Shown piece after piece: positions 36,380 through 49,022 of a stretch of DNA of 64,000 nt. The position numbers were made by a program, and so were the translations under genes. The DNA is from Hybos culiciformis. Its lineage: Eukaryota > Arthropoda > Insecta > Diptera > Hybotidae. The notes below the pieces were generated by a model. That model was not told the DNA's origin, made no database searches, and worked only from the letters and a program-made list of their open reading frames with translations. Positions within the stretch are counted from its first letter, which is position 1. Each line of letters starts with the position of its first letter. The stretch is taken from positions 76,395,303 to 76,459,302 of the forward strand of contig OZ023274.1 of the NCBI GenBank assembly GCA_964007475.1, written 5' to 3'.

Positions 36380-37612
36380 GATAGAAAAGCCTAATCGGCT
36401 CATTAATTCTTGATATAAAAAGTTTTTGAGCACATCAACAATTATCTTCGAGTAACTGTAGGATCAAAAATGGCAAGATGAGCTAACATGATATCTCAAA
36501 AAATTGTACTATATCAAAGTTTGTGTGACAATTCTTCTCAATTAGAAAGTTAGTACGGCAACGTAGAATCTAATTCAAATTGTGTAGTAAAGAAAATTTT
36601 TCGGACATAGACCAAATAAAACAATATATTTTGAAATTTTTTATTTTTTTCCAACTAATCCATTTTCTTTTCCTACAAAGATGGTGTCTTATTTGGTCTA
36701 AGTTTAAAGAGTTTGCTGCACCATAAAGTTTTAAAAGATAATTAAGGCAACCTTTACGATCCTGTTCAATAAGATTTTATTATACGGTGGTAAAACGAGA
36801 CTGCATTTCTAATAAAGTTTTCCATTTGAATACAAATTAGAAAATTATATTCCTTAAAAAGATGCCCACATCGTAATACTTCGAGATGGATCAAATTAAG
36901 GAGCAATAAATGCTGTTTGTGGTATTAAGGCTTTTATTACGGTATTACAAACTATTGGCACTTAATTTCTGGAGTAAAATTGCTAGAAACTAAAATATTG
37001 AATGGAAACTGTTTAAACTAAATAAAAAAAAATATATTTCATTCTTTCATTTTTTATTTAATTATTTATGTTTTAAAATTTACAAATCAAATATAATAAA
37101 TATATAATAGGTCAAATACATTTTTTTTATATAAAAATAGCTATGTATTTATTTTATACCGTAAACAAAATTCAGATTTTTAGCAACAGTAAATATTGTA
37201 CATTATATAAACACAAAACAATATAGGTGTGCCTTCAAAATGCGAGTCGACCTTTAGTATCATCATCACCATTTGATTTTTAACTTCAGCTCTAAGCTAA
37301 AACATTTCAGCAACACATTTTTAAATTATTGAAATTCCAAATTATTTTTCTATTGTTTACAAAATCAAGGGCTAGTTTCGGCAAATCGCTTGAGGGCACT
37401 GGTAACTATTTTTAATGTTGTACTGGAAAAAATATTTTATTTTGCATACACCAAGCGGTACATTTTATTTCCCAGTTTCCAATCGTGACGTATTACATTA
37501 TTCTTGGTGTAGGTCGTACCATTAACTAAGCACAAATAAATATTTTATGACCATACATAAAATCAAGTTGACTAAATTTTTTTGTATATCATCAAAACTC
37601 TACATGTGCTTA
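36380..37612. repeat. Duplicated intergenic unit downstream of SP3
   Basis: Copy of the unit at 27976-29167, continuing with the GTATCATCATCACC stretch that is the empty site for the hAT insertion at 29176-30799. Non-coding in all copies. Confidence 0.7.
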
Positions 37613-38685
37613 CACTCAAAAAAAAAATGCAATCAAAATCGAAAGCAATTGTACTTCATTTCAATTTTTGTCCGTAATTGATACTTTTGAAGTCAAAATC
37701 TGTTGTTTTATTTGAAGACATCCTGAATGAAGTTCCAAAATGAAATACCAACTTTACAGACAATTTTAAGACTGAAAACCTGTCCTTATTTTAGGACTTC
37801 AAATATTTTCTTTCGAAACAAAAATTATTACTTCATTTGAATTGCAATTGCTTTCATTTTATCTTGCATTAATGAAACTATGTTCTTCAAATTAATGTTT
37901 TTAGTTGCAATAAAATAAAATGACTAACTTTAGATTGAAATGAAGTAAGTCCTGTTTTATTTTCATTCATTTTATTATATTTTCCATTTTACACATTGTC
38001 GTAAATTCAGTTCATAGCTCAGTGGCAGAGTTGGTGGATTGCAATGTTTAGGACAGTGGTTCGAAGCTACAAGCGGGCATAAAAAAAAATTATTAAAAAA
38101 AATTTTTTTAAAAATATAAAAAAAAATTAAAAAAAAAATAAATTAAAAAATTTAATAAACAAAAAAAATTAAAAAAAAAAAAAATATATAAAACAAAAAT
38201 AAAAAAATTTAAAAAATAAATAAAAAAATTTAATAAATAAAAAAAATTAAATAAAATAAAAAGAAATCAAAAAAAATATAAAAAAAAATTAATAAAAAAA
38301 AAAAAAAAAATAAAATAAAATAAATAAAAAATTAATAAAAAAATAAAAAAAATATAAAAAAAATAAATAATTAAAAAAAAATTTAGTCTAGCAATTTTTT
38401 TTTTTGTATTTGCGGTGTTTTTGCTGATGAATTTGAAAGGTTTTTGGTTTTGGGGTAATAAACTTTGTTTTGTTTTTACTTGAGTTATTACATTAAATAT
38501 ACATGTACGTACATATATATATTTGTTTTCATTTCGAAAGATACTTGCTAATTTCTGCTTTCGATTTTGAAATGAACTACCATTTGTTTTCAAATCGAAT
38601 AATTCTCTGTAGGGACAATGCGAAGAAATCTCACTTTAAATTGAAGCAATTTTTTGTTGTTTTGATTGCATTATTTCTTTGAGTG
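37613..38685. mobile_element. 1.07-kb TA-flanked inverted-repeat element with tRNA-like module
   Basis: Ends CACTCAAAAAAAAAAATGCA and the inverted ...TTTGAGTG, TA on both sides (37611-37612, 38686-38687). It carries a tRNA-like segment (38012-38079) followed by about 310 bases of almost pure A with T, G and C interruptions (38080-38395). No transposase. Lies upstream of the SP4 control region. Confidence 0.75.
38012..38079 (+). other. tRNA-like segment with box A and box B
   Basis: Box A TAGCTCAGTGG (38015-38025) and box B GGTTCGAAGC (38058-38067), with a TTGCAATGTTTAGGACA middle that aligns with the modules in the 838-bp element. Probably a tRNA-derived module of the mobile element. Confidence 0.6.
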
Positions 38686-39164
38686 TAGTTAATGATTAAA
38701 CGTATATGTAACATTTAATTAATTAAAATTTCATTTTAAATTAGAACTTTTTCGGCATTGTAGAAAATTTTTTTTTTTTTAATTTTTTGACATTCATTTA
38801 ACTTTTCTAATTTTTCTTCAAATGGTTTCGACTACTGGATGTTTATCTTTTTATGATAATCGATCATTTCGCATATATTTTTACAAAACCTTGTGTAGAG
38901 TTTGTGTACATATTTATCTTTGAACAGTACATTAAATATACATGTACGTACATACATATACATACATATAATAAAATATTTATTGAAATGATGAAACTTC
39001 ATCGAAAAAAAGTATTGACCTGAATAAATTGTTATCGTTGAGAATCTTTTCAAATTTTATTTAAAAATATACATAAGCGTCCTAGTTATTAACAATGAAT
39101 TTTATTTATAGTTTTGCAAAAGTAAAAATTTAATTTGTATTATAGTTTGTTAAAAAAAAAAAAC

Positions 39165-39195
39165 TATAAAAACTATTAGGACATAAATATTATCA
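39165..39195 (+). promoter_or_regulatory. Core promoter of SP4
   Basis: TATAAAAA at 39165 and TTATCAAACATTT with the probable start A at 39195. The intact upstream block (ATTGACCTGAATAAATTG, TTATCGTTGAGAAT) is at 39014-39046. Confidence 0.75.
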
Positions 39196-39224
39196 AACAT
39201 TTAATTTTAAAATTTAGCAAAAAA

Positions 39225-40741
39225 ATGTTTCATAATTTTTTTTACTTGGTTATTTTTTTAGTTTTTGGAAAAAGTGAAAGCTTAGAAAAATATATTGTTG
39301 ACGGACGACGAATTGATATAAAAAAAGTACCTTATCAATTATCCATAGTTATTGCTGACGAAAAATTATGTGGTGGAATTTTAATAACCGATAGTTGGCT
39401 TCTAACAGGTAATTTTTTCAAAGCTTAATAATATACAGTGACAGAAACTAATTAATGATCTAGCCTCTAGCCTTTCAAATTTAAAATTAAATCATTGAAT
39501 CCAAAAAGAGGGTTAATAGTTTCTAGCCTTGAAGTTTTTCAATATTCAAATTCGTACATATTCAATACACACTATGTATTGTATGTATTAATTCTGGTTT
39601 TTTGTTGGAAAATATTAAGATTTTTTAGGAATCTTTTTCCAGAATTTTTTACACACACAAATTCTTACTGATAAATCATGCTTCAAAATTTTTAAATAAT
39701 AATAGTATAATTTTTAATTCAATTAAAAAAATAAAACGCTTTTCAACTTTCTAAACATTATTATTAATTGTAGAAAAATTTAAAAATAAATTTGTTACGA
39801 AAATGATAGAGATGATTCTTATTTTTATTTAACAATACTATAATTACTTTTTTAAGCTTGTTTTAACTTTATGACCTCAAACTTATATAATTAGGAATTA
39901 TGTTGTAAAGTAGCATGAAGAAATATAATACAAATAAAAAAGACGACAAAAATAAACAACTTCATATCTTATAAGTTTTTTTGGTAGTCAATCGCACCCC
40001 CAAAGAACTTTAAAATTTTACAACTTTAAAAGCGATATAGATCTAAATAATTGTTAATTTTTTGGGTTGTCTGTTTTTTCTTCTTTTTTCTATTCTTTAT
40101 TATAATCTTTTGTTTCTAGAAAGTTATATTCATTCTTCATTACTTTTTCTATTCCAGCTGCGCATTGCATCAAGGAAGATGTATTACCATCACAATATGT
40201 TATAAGAGCGGGGTCTAATTTCTGGCAAAAAGGAGGTGTAAGTAGGACAGCAATCATATTAATCATACATCAAGGCTACAATCCGGAAACATTTAATCAT
40301 GATATTGCTTTAATTAAAATAGACAAAGCATTTGCATTTTCAACAAAAATTAAAGTAGCAAAACTGCCGCCATACTTAAAAGGCTATGCACGAGCGAAAA
40401 AAGGTTTAGTATCTGGATTCGGTCTAACACAATCTGGTAATAAAGAACCCAGTCCAGATTTGTTGGGTGTTACTATTAATGTATTCACTAAACGTTTATG
40501 TTTGTCACAAGTCGGTGCAAGATCATTTCGCAATACAATGTTCTGTGCTGGAGTAAATGGTGACGACAAATCTCCCTGCAATGGTGATAGTGGAGGACCA
40601 TTTACTTCAAGTAAAGGATTCGTTATAGGTATAGTTTCATTCTCACGAGAAGAAGAGTGTGGAATACCTAAGAATCCAACGGTATTTACAAAAATCTCTA
40701 ATTATATTAAATGGATTAAAAGAATGATAAAGAATAACTAA
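39225..40741 (+). CDS. SP4: S1 serine protease, intact
   Basis: 255 residues; exons 39225-39408 and 40158-40741, phase-1 intron. Signal peptide MFHNFFYLVIFLVFGKSES, LEKY before the IVDG mature start. His 64 (AAHC), Asp 110 (NHDIAL), Ser 206 (GDSGGP). Pocket Ser189, Pro190, Ala at 216 replaced by Ser (GIVSFSREEECG), Thr226. No stop or shift anywhere. Exon 1, intron and the first half of exon 2 are almost identical to SP5, so these two are a recent duplication pair. Confidence 0.92.
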
Positions 40742-41648
40742 TAGAAGAATAAACAAAATAAAAATTTATTAAAAATTATGTGTATCTATAGCTGGCTACA
40801 TACAATTTAATTGCCAAAAAACACAATAAAATATTATATTATCAAAAAAAAACTATCGTAAAATGTAGGGAATAAAAAATATTTTTATATTTATTATTTT
40901 ATAAAAACTAAATAATTATTTTTTAAGTTCTTTTTTAAATCCACGAATATTTAATTGAATTAAGAGCGAACTGGAATTCATGACATTATTAAATATTAAA
41001 ATATATGTATATGATGTGAAAAAAAAAAAAAGCCTAATCGGCTCATGAATTTATGATATATAAAGTTTTTGAACACATCAGCTATCCATCAAACAATTGT
41101 CGTCTTGAATAAGTTACGAGTAACTATAGGATCAAAAATGGTAAGACTGGCAAGATGTGCGAACATAATATCTCAAAAAATTATACTAATATCATAGTTT
41201 GTGTTACAATTCCTCTCAATTACAAGGTTAGTACGGGAACGTAGAATCTAATTCAAATTGTGTGGTAAAGAAATGTTTTCGGATATATAGTATACCAAAT
41301 AAAACACTATCTTTCTAATTTTTTTTTTTTTTAACCGAAGACCCCCCCACCCCCCCCCCTTCAGAAGAATAACGTAACAAAAGTTAAACGCTTTTTAAAT
41401 TACTTTTTGAACAATTTTTTTATTCGAATAAATTTCATTATAACTTAAATTTTTTTTTTCGTGCATTAATATTATATTTAGTGTAATTTTTTTTATAAAA
41501 AGGAGGAAATTTGGTTACATAACATTTTTATAAACCCCCCCCCCCCCCCCCTAACAAACCGTAACAAATTTTCAAACCCCCCCCCCCTAGGCCGTTACGT
41601 AATTTGTGAACAGCCCCTAAGTTAAGTGTTTGCTTCACCAAAAAATTT
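40742..41648. repeat. Downstream unit of SP4, with C-rich insertion
   Basis: Begins like the other downstream units (40990-41290). From about 41330 it is replaced by an inserted stretch with long C runs (41341-41360, 41535-41551, 41577-41587) and the text GTTACGTAATTTGTGAACAGCCCC, an arrangement often seen at ends of insect DNA elements; limits unclear. Confidence 0.5.
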
Positions 41649-43079
41649 TAATGCGCAGGGCTTCGGTAAGTTGTATTTACATTCGCAAATTTAGCTCGGT
41701 AAATGGTCCATTACATGCATCAATACACATGCAATTATAGAGGAATGTAAATTGTATTTACATTTCCCTGTGATGTAAATTGTATTTACATTGTTCTATA
41801 TTGTATTTACATTCTTCATTTTGAACTGCGTAATACTATAAACAAAAATAATATCACTCACACTCACAATATTTCAATACAGACAAATACCAAAAAAATT
41901 GCAAATGTATACCTCTCACATGCATCATATCAATGTCAAACAAAGCTTAGTTTATAATGCTAAAAATCTATATTTTCCCTCTGAGCTAATCTATATTTTC
42001 CCTCTGAGCAAAAAAAAAAAAAAAAAAAACCAATAAAAAAATACGCGGCTACTTTTTTTTTTTTCTTTAAAAGCGGACAGTCGATCAGTCGATGAATTTT
42101 CTTAACATGTGTTTCAATCTACTATTTTAAAGGATCTTCGAACCTCTACTACTAAATTTTTAAACGAGTGTGGTTGGATTTTAGTACAAAAATTTAAACC
42201 ACACTTCAAAAATTGCACTTATTTTTATTCAAAAAACAAAATGAATAAAAATAGAACAATGGTAACCCTTTAAATATCTTTGTTGTCATTATAAAGTTTG
42301 CTGTCAATTTTCAAATGTCAAGTAAGAATTTTTTTTTCTTTTATCAACAAACGAGGAAAATGGCAGCAACAAGGAGATTATTTATTGTAAATATAAATTA
42401 TAATTATATAATTATTATTTGATTTTATTTTTAATTATAAAAAAAAATAATTATAAAATTATTATTATTTTTTTTAATTATTAAAAATAAAATTAAATAA
42501 AATTTAAGAAGACCATTAGTTCCTAAAATAATAAAAAAAAAATTAGTAATTTTTCTAAAAAAAATTATTCGTTTTTTTTTTTTTGCAAAAAAGAAAATGA
42601 ATAATTTTTTTTGGAAAAATTACTAATTTTTTTTTAATATTTTAGGAATTAGCTGATCTTAAATCATCCGGTTTGAAATCATTTCGAGAAATAAATTTAC
42701 TTCCGTATGAATTAAATTTTATTTCCTTGCTTCATTTTGAACTTTTTTGTTTATTTTTTTTTTCGAGAAATAAATTTACTTCCGTATTAATTAAATTTTA
42801 TTTCCTTGCTTCATTTTGAACTTTTTTGTTTATTTTTTTCATTGTAAATGTATTGTTTTCAACTCCCTCTCCCATGCACATTAAAGCAGTATACAATACA
42901 TGTTAATCAAATTTATTATACAGCTCGTTGTGTATACACACAAACACATAGACACTCGTCAATATTATATCACTCGACCTTCGGTCTCGTGATATAAACA
43001 TGACTCGTGTCTATGTGTTTGTGTGTATACACAACTCGGAAGAATAACAAATTTTCTTAACATGTATTGTAATCTACTA
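41649..43079 (+). mobile_element. Helentron/HINE-like element, long and internally rearranged
   Basis: Starts TAATGCGCAGGGCTTCGGTAA and ends with the family palindrome (42887-43079, TTCGGTCTCGTGATATA centre) and CAATCT-like AATCTACTA. The interior contains a second partial 3' end (42090-42131, TTCTTAACATGTG then AATCTACTA), an inverted pair around 42525-42650 and a ~77-base direct repeat (42684-42840, starting TTTCGAGAAATAAATTTAC). Probably several copies nested or recombined. Confidence 0.6.
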
Positions 43080-43084
43080 TTACA

Positions 43085-44996
43085 AGATTATTAAGGCAAC
43101 TTTTTATTGAAAGTAAAAAAACAAAAAAGTAAGGATGTAATGTTGTTATTAATTACGATCCTGTTCAATAAGAATTTATTATACGGTGGTAAAACGGCAC
43201 TGCATTTCTAGGAAAGTTGTCCATTTGAGTTCAAATTACAAAATTATATTCGTTAAAATGGTGCTCACATATCGATATAATATTTCGAGATGAATCAAAT
43301 TAAAGAGCAATAAATGGTATTAAGGCTTTTATTACGGTATTGACACAATATTTCTTGAGTAAAATTGCTAGAAAAAATATAACTAAGATATTGAAAGGAA
43401 ACTGTTGAATCTAAATAAAAAAAATATATATATGAAAATATATTTCATTCTTTCATTTTTTATTTAATTATTTATGTAATTATAAAGCAAATATAATAAA
43501 TATATAATAGGTAAAATATATTTTTTTTTATATAAAAATAGTTATGTATTTATTTTATACAATAAATAAAATTCAGATTTTTAGAAACAATAAATATTTT
43601 ACATTATATAAAGTCAGGAAGGTCTTCAAAGTACCTTTAGTATCATCATCACAATTTGATTTTTAACTTCAGCTCCAAACTAAATCATTTCAGCAATACG
43701 TTAATTTCTATCAACTTCTGGAAATGGTGGCTATTATTAGTTAAGCCAATAGCATTATTATTATTAAATGATCCATTTCTTTATTAGTTTTCCTCATTAT
43801 CAACACTGATATATTGTTGACAATTACGGTAACTCCAAGAATTTTGATCATTGAAGTATAATTCTGTTCTCATTCTTAAATCAACAATACATTAAAATAT
43901 TGTAACGAGTGATTATTTCTCCAAGATTGATCTAGTATCTAAACTTTTCACCAAAACTTCATTTTCCGTGGATCGGAAGTTTCACAAAATCTTCTGTTGA
44001 CAGAATTTTTGGTTTTTACATATGCTATAAATGATATTAACGAAAAGTGCTATTTTCTTTTACCATCACCTATATAATCTTTTAAATTTTAAAAGCGAGC
44101 CCGAACGAGCCTCTTGAAATATTACTTTTTTATAGAAAAACCTACGACACTGGATATCGTGAAATAAAAAAAATGCTTCAAAAATTTTAAATCATGTGGT
44201 ATCCTTTCTACTCTTATATCAATGGTTTGATATTTATATAATATTTCTCCAATCACAAAAAAAAAAATTATTTATTCAAATATTATATTGTTTGTTTAAT
44301 ATTTTTTATCGCTTATTTACATTTAAAGATTTTTTTTTTGTATTTTATAATTATTGACATTCCGCATTATTTTTCTTTTACTTACAAAAACAAGGGCTAG
44401 TCTCGGAAAATCGACTCAGGGCACTGCTGCACCTGGTATCTATTTTTATTGCTGAACAGTGAAAAAATAATTTCTTTTGCATCCACCAAGGGTACGTTTT
44501 TTTCCTCCGTTTCCAAAACTTCATTTTTCGTACGTATTATACTATTCTTGGCGTAGGCGTAGGTACTATTATTATTATATAAATGTTTCGTACCCATACA
44601 AAAATTAAATAAAATTAAAATAAAATTAAAATTAAATCAAGTTGACTATACATTTTTTTGTATAGCATGAAACAACTATACATGCTTACTTGGGGTTTAG
44701 ACTTGATGGTTTCGAAGATTAAAACTAAAATTATTTTTTAATGTGTGCATTAAAGTTGTGTAAAACAACATTAATTCGTTTTAATCCGGACTAAAAATCT
44801 TGGTTAAATATTTTATTAATTTCTGTCAAAAAAAAATTGTGCTTACTTTACTTTTTTAGTCCGATTACGGAATTTTTCTACGAAAACACATTCAAAAATA
44901 ATTTTATTTTTAATATTCGAAACCATCTAGTATAAGCACTGGTTTAGTTAATGATTAAAAGTATTTATGGCATTAATTTTAAATTAGAACTTTTTT
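43085..44996. repeat. Duplicated intergenic unit upstream of SP5
   Basis: Continuation of the unit broken at 41330, with the same landmarks as 36680-37610 and 47570-49020. A 66-codon minus-strand frame (44397-44597) is not kept open in the sister copies, so I do not call it a gene. Confidence 0.6.
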
Positions 44997-45392
44997 GGCA
45001 TTATAGAAAAGGTTCAATGTATTATTATTAGTTTTTTAATTTTTTGAAATTCATTTAACTTTTCTGATTTTTTCTTCAAATGATTTCGACTTCTGGATCT
45101 TTGTCTTTTTATGATAATCGAACATTTTTCACATATTATTACAAAATCTTGTGTAGAGTTTGTGTACATATTTATATTTGTACAGTACATTACATACATA
45201 CATATAAATAAATATTTATTGAAGTTTCATCGAAAAAAAGTATTGACCTGAATAAATTATTATCGTTCAGAATATTTTCAAATTTTATTTAAAAATATAC
45301 ATAAGCGTCCTAGTTATTAACAATGAATTTTATTTATAGTTTTGCAAAAGTACAAATTTAATTTGTATTATAGTTTGTTAAAAAAAAAAAAC

Positions 45393-45423
45393 TATAAAAA
45401 CTATTAGGACATAAATATTATCA
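45393..45423 (+). promoter_or_regulatory. Core promoter of SP5
   Basis: TATAAAAA at 45393 and ATTATCAAACATT, start A at 45423, 30 bases apart. The shared upstream block is at about 45240-45275. Confidence 0.75.
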
Positions 45424-45451
45424 AACATTAAATTTTAAAATTTAGCAAAAA

Positions 45452-46980
45452 ATGTTCCATAATTTTTTTTACTTGGTTATTTTTTTAGTTTTTGGAAAAA
45501 GTGAAAGCTTAGAAAAATATATTGTTGACGGACGTCGAATTGATATAAAAAAAGTACCTTATCAAATATCAATAGCTATTGACAATGATGAACATTGTGG
45601 TGGAATTTTATTAACCGGTAGTTGGGTTCTAACAGGTAATTTTTTCAAAGCTTAATAATATACAGTGACAGAAACAAATTAATGGTCTAGCTTCTAGCGT
45701 TTGCAATTTAAAATTAAATCATTGAATCGAAAAAGGGGGTACATATACAAATTTTTTTAGTCTTAAAGTTTTTAAAAATATTCGTACATGTATTCAATAC
45801 ACATTATGTATTAATTGTATGTATTAATTCTGGTTTTTTGTTGGAAAATATTCAATTTTTTTTGGAATCATATGCCAGAATTTTTAACAAACACAAATTC
45901 GTACTGATAAGTTATTATTCAAAATTTTTAAATAACAATATTAAATTTTTTAATTCAAATAAAAAAGGAAAACGGTTTTTTACTTTCCAAACATTATTAT
46001 TAATTGTAGAAAAATGTTGTAAAAAATTTGTTACGAAAATGATAGAGATACGATTTTAATTTTTTTTTTTAACATAAGTATAATTATTTTTTTTAAGCTT
46101 GCTTTAACTTTATGACCTCAAACTTATATAATTAGGAATTATGTTGTAAAGTAGCATGAAGAAATATAATACAAATAAAAAAGACGACAAAAATAAACAA
46201 CTTCATATCTTATAAGTTTTTTTGGTAGTCAATCGCATCCCCAAAGAAAATTTTACAACTTTAAAAGCGAAATAGATCTAAATAATTTTTAATTTTTTGG
46301 GTTGTCTGTTTTTTTCTTCTTTTTTCTACTCTTTATTATAATCTTTTGTTTATAGAAAGTTATATTCATTCTTCATTACTTTTTCTATTCCAGCTGCGCA
46401 TTGCATCAAGGAAGATGTATTACCATCACAATATGTTATAAGAGCGGGGTCTAATTTCTGGCAAAAAGGAGGTGTAAGTAGGACAGCAATCATATTAATC
46501 ATACATCAAGGCTACAATCTGGAAACATTTACTCATGATATTGCTTTAATTAAAGTAGACAAAGCATTTGCATTTTCAACAAAAATTAAAGTAGCAAAAC
46601 TGCCGCCATACTTAAAAAAAGGCTATGCACGCGCAAAAAAAGGTTTAGTAACTGGTTTCGGTCTAACAAAATCTGGTAATAAAGAAGCAAGTCCAGTTTT
46701 GTTGGGTGTTAACATTAATGTATTCACTAAACGCTTATGTTTGGCACAAGTTGGTTCAGTATTATTTAAGGGTGCAAAGTTTTGTGCTGGTGTAAGTGGT
46801 GACGACAAATCTCCCTGCAATGGTGATAGTGGAGGACCATTTACTTCAAACAAAGGATTCGTTATAGGTTTAGTTTCATTCGCACCAACAGTAGAGTGTG
46901 GAGTACCTAAAAGTCCAACGGTATTTGTAAGAATCTCTAATTATATTAAATGGATTAAAAGAATGATAAGGAATAATTAA
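45452..46980 (+). CDS. SP5: S1 serine protease, intact, mosaic 3' part
   Basis: 256 residues; exons 45452-45635 and 46394-46980. Same signal peptide as SP3 and SP4, LEKY before IVDG. His 64, Asp 110, Ser 207, all in standard motifs. Three extra bases (an AAA) add a Lys in LKKGYAR relative to SP2-SP4. Pocket Ser189, Pro190, Ala216, Thr226. The upstream half matches SP4 closely, but the segment VGSVLFKGAKFCAGV (about 46750-46800) matches SP1 instead, suggesting gene conversion. Basic C terminus WIKRMIRNN. Confidence 0.92.
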
Positions 46981-47129
46981 TAGAAGAATAAACAAAATAA
47001 AAATTTATTAAAAATTTATTAAAAATTATGTTGTATCTATAGGTACACCTACACAAAATTTTATTGCTAAAAAACACTACAAAATAATTTGTTTTTTCAA
47101 GAGAAAACTATCGGGCATAAAAAATATTT

Positions 47130-47544
47130 TTAATGTGCATGTGATCGGTAAGTTGTATTTACAATCGTAAATTTAGCTCGGTAAATGGTATATTAAACGC
47201 GTCAATTATTTATTTAAGAAAATTTTATTTACACCCTTCAATTTTATTTACCACACTTGAATTTTATTTACTTTCTTCATTTTGAACTTTTGTTTATTTT
47301 TTGCATTGCAAATGTATTGATTGCAACTACCGCTCAGATGCACATTAAAATAGTATACAAAACATGTTAATAAAATTTGTTATACAGCTCTTGTAAATAT
47401 ACACAAAAACACATGGAAACTTGTCAATATTATATCACTCGACCTAACGATCTCGTGATATAAGTATTGACGCGTGTATATGTGTTTGTGTATACACAAC
47501 TCGTTGTAATAACAAATTTTCTTAACATGTGTTGTAATCTACTA
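47130..47544 (+). mobile_element. Helentron/HINE-like element, shortest full copy, exact empty site
   Basis: 415 bases from TTAATGTGCATG to AATCTACTA. Contains the inverted sub-terminal copy (CAGATGCACATTAAAA, 47333-47350) just before the terminal palindrome (47351-47544). Removing it rebuilds the SP4 downstream sequence (AAATATTTTTATATTTATT) exactly, with no target duplication and a T|T site. Shares all structural parts with the other copies. Confidence 0.78.
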
Positions 47545-47569
47545 TTATATTTATTATTTTATAAAAACT

Positions 47570-49020
47570 AAATAATTATTTTTTAAGTTCTTTTTTAAAT
47601 CCACGAATATTTAATTGAATTAAGAGCGAACTGGAATTCATGACATTATTAAATATTAAAATATATGTATATGATGTGAAAAAAAAGAAAAGCCTAATCG
47701 GCTCATGAATTTATGATATATAAAGTTTTTGAACACATCAGCTATCCATCAAACAATTGTCGTCTTGAATAAGTTACGAGTAACTATAGGATCAAAAATG
47801 GTAAGACTGGCACGATGTGCGAACATGATATCTCAAAAAATTGTACTAATATCATAGTTTGTGTTACAATTCCTCTCAATTAGAAAGTTAGTACGGGAAC
47901 GTAGAATCTAATTCAAATTGTGTGGTAAAGAAATGTTTTCGGACTTAGACCAAATCAAACAATATTTTTTGAAATTTTTTATTTTTTTACAACAAATCCA
48001 AACTGAGATGGATCAAATTAAGGAGCAATAAATGCTGTTTGTGGTATTATAATACATCTATTACGGTATTACAAATTATTGACATATAATTTCTTGAGTA
48101 AAATTGCTAGAAAAAATATAACTAAGAAATTGAATGGAAACTGTTTAAATAAAAAAAACAAATAAGAAAATATATTTCATTCTTTAATTTTTTATTTAAT
48201 TATTTTTGTTTTAATATATAAATAAAATAAATATATAATAGGTAAAATACATTTTTTTTATATAAAAATAGTTACGTATTTATTTTATACAATAAATAAA
48301 ATTCATATTTTTAGCAACAATAAATATTTTACATTATACTCTTTACAAAACAATGTAAATGTACCTTCAAAGAGCAAGTCGGTCTTTAGTATCATTATCA
48401 TTATCACCATTTGATTTTTAACTTCAGCTCGAAACTAAACCATTTAAGCAATATATTCATTTCTATCAACATCTAGAAATGATGGATAATATTAGTTAAT
48501 CCAATAACATTATTATTATTAAATGATCCATTTCTTTATTAATTTCCCTCATTATCAAAACTGATGTACTGTTGACAATTTCGGTAACTCCAAGAATTTC
48601 GATCAATGAAGTTTTCTGTTCTAAAACCAACAATACGTACATCAAAATATTGTAACGAGATCTAAAAAAAAATAAATAATGTAATTATTTCTCCAACATT
48701 GATTGCATCTAAACTTTTTTCTAAAACTTCATTTTCCGTGGATCGTAAGTTTTATAAAATCTTCTGTTGGTAAAATTTTCGGTTTCATATTTATATAACA
48801 TTTCTCCAATCACAAAAAAATTTATTTATTCAAATATTATAATATTGTTTGTTTAATATTTTTTATCGCTTATTTACATTTAAAGATTTTTTTTTTGTAT
48901 TTTATAATTATTGACATTCCACATTATTTTTCTTTTGCTTACAAAAATAAGGGCTAGTCTCAGCAAATCGACTCCGGACACTGCTGCACCTGGTATCTAT
49001 TTTTATTGCTGAACAGTGAA
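47570..49020. repeat. Duplicated intergenic unit downstream of SP5
   Basis: Fourth copy of the unit, with a deletion between 47990 and 48005 relative to SP2 and SP3. Non-coding. Confidence 0.65.
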
Positions 49021-49022
49021 AA

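Noticed and set aside
44397..44597. 66-codon minus-strand frame
   Set aside because: The same sequence at about 30900, 37400 and 48960 has stops and shifts; it is part of the non-coding tandem unit.
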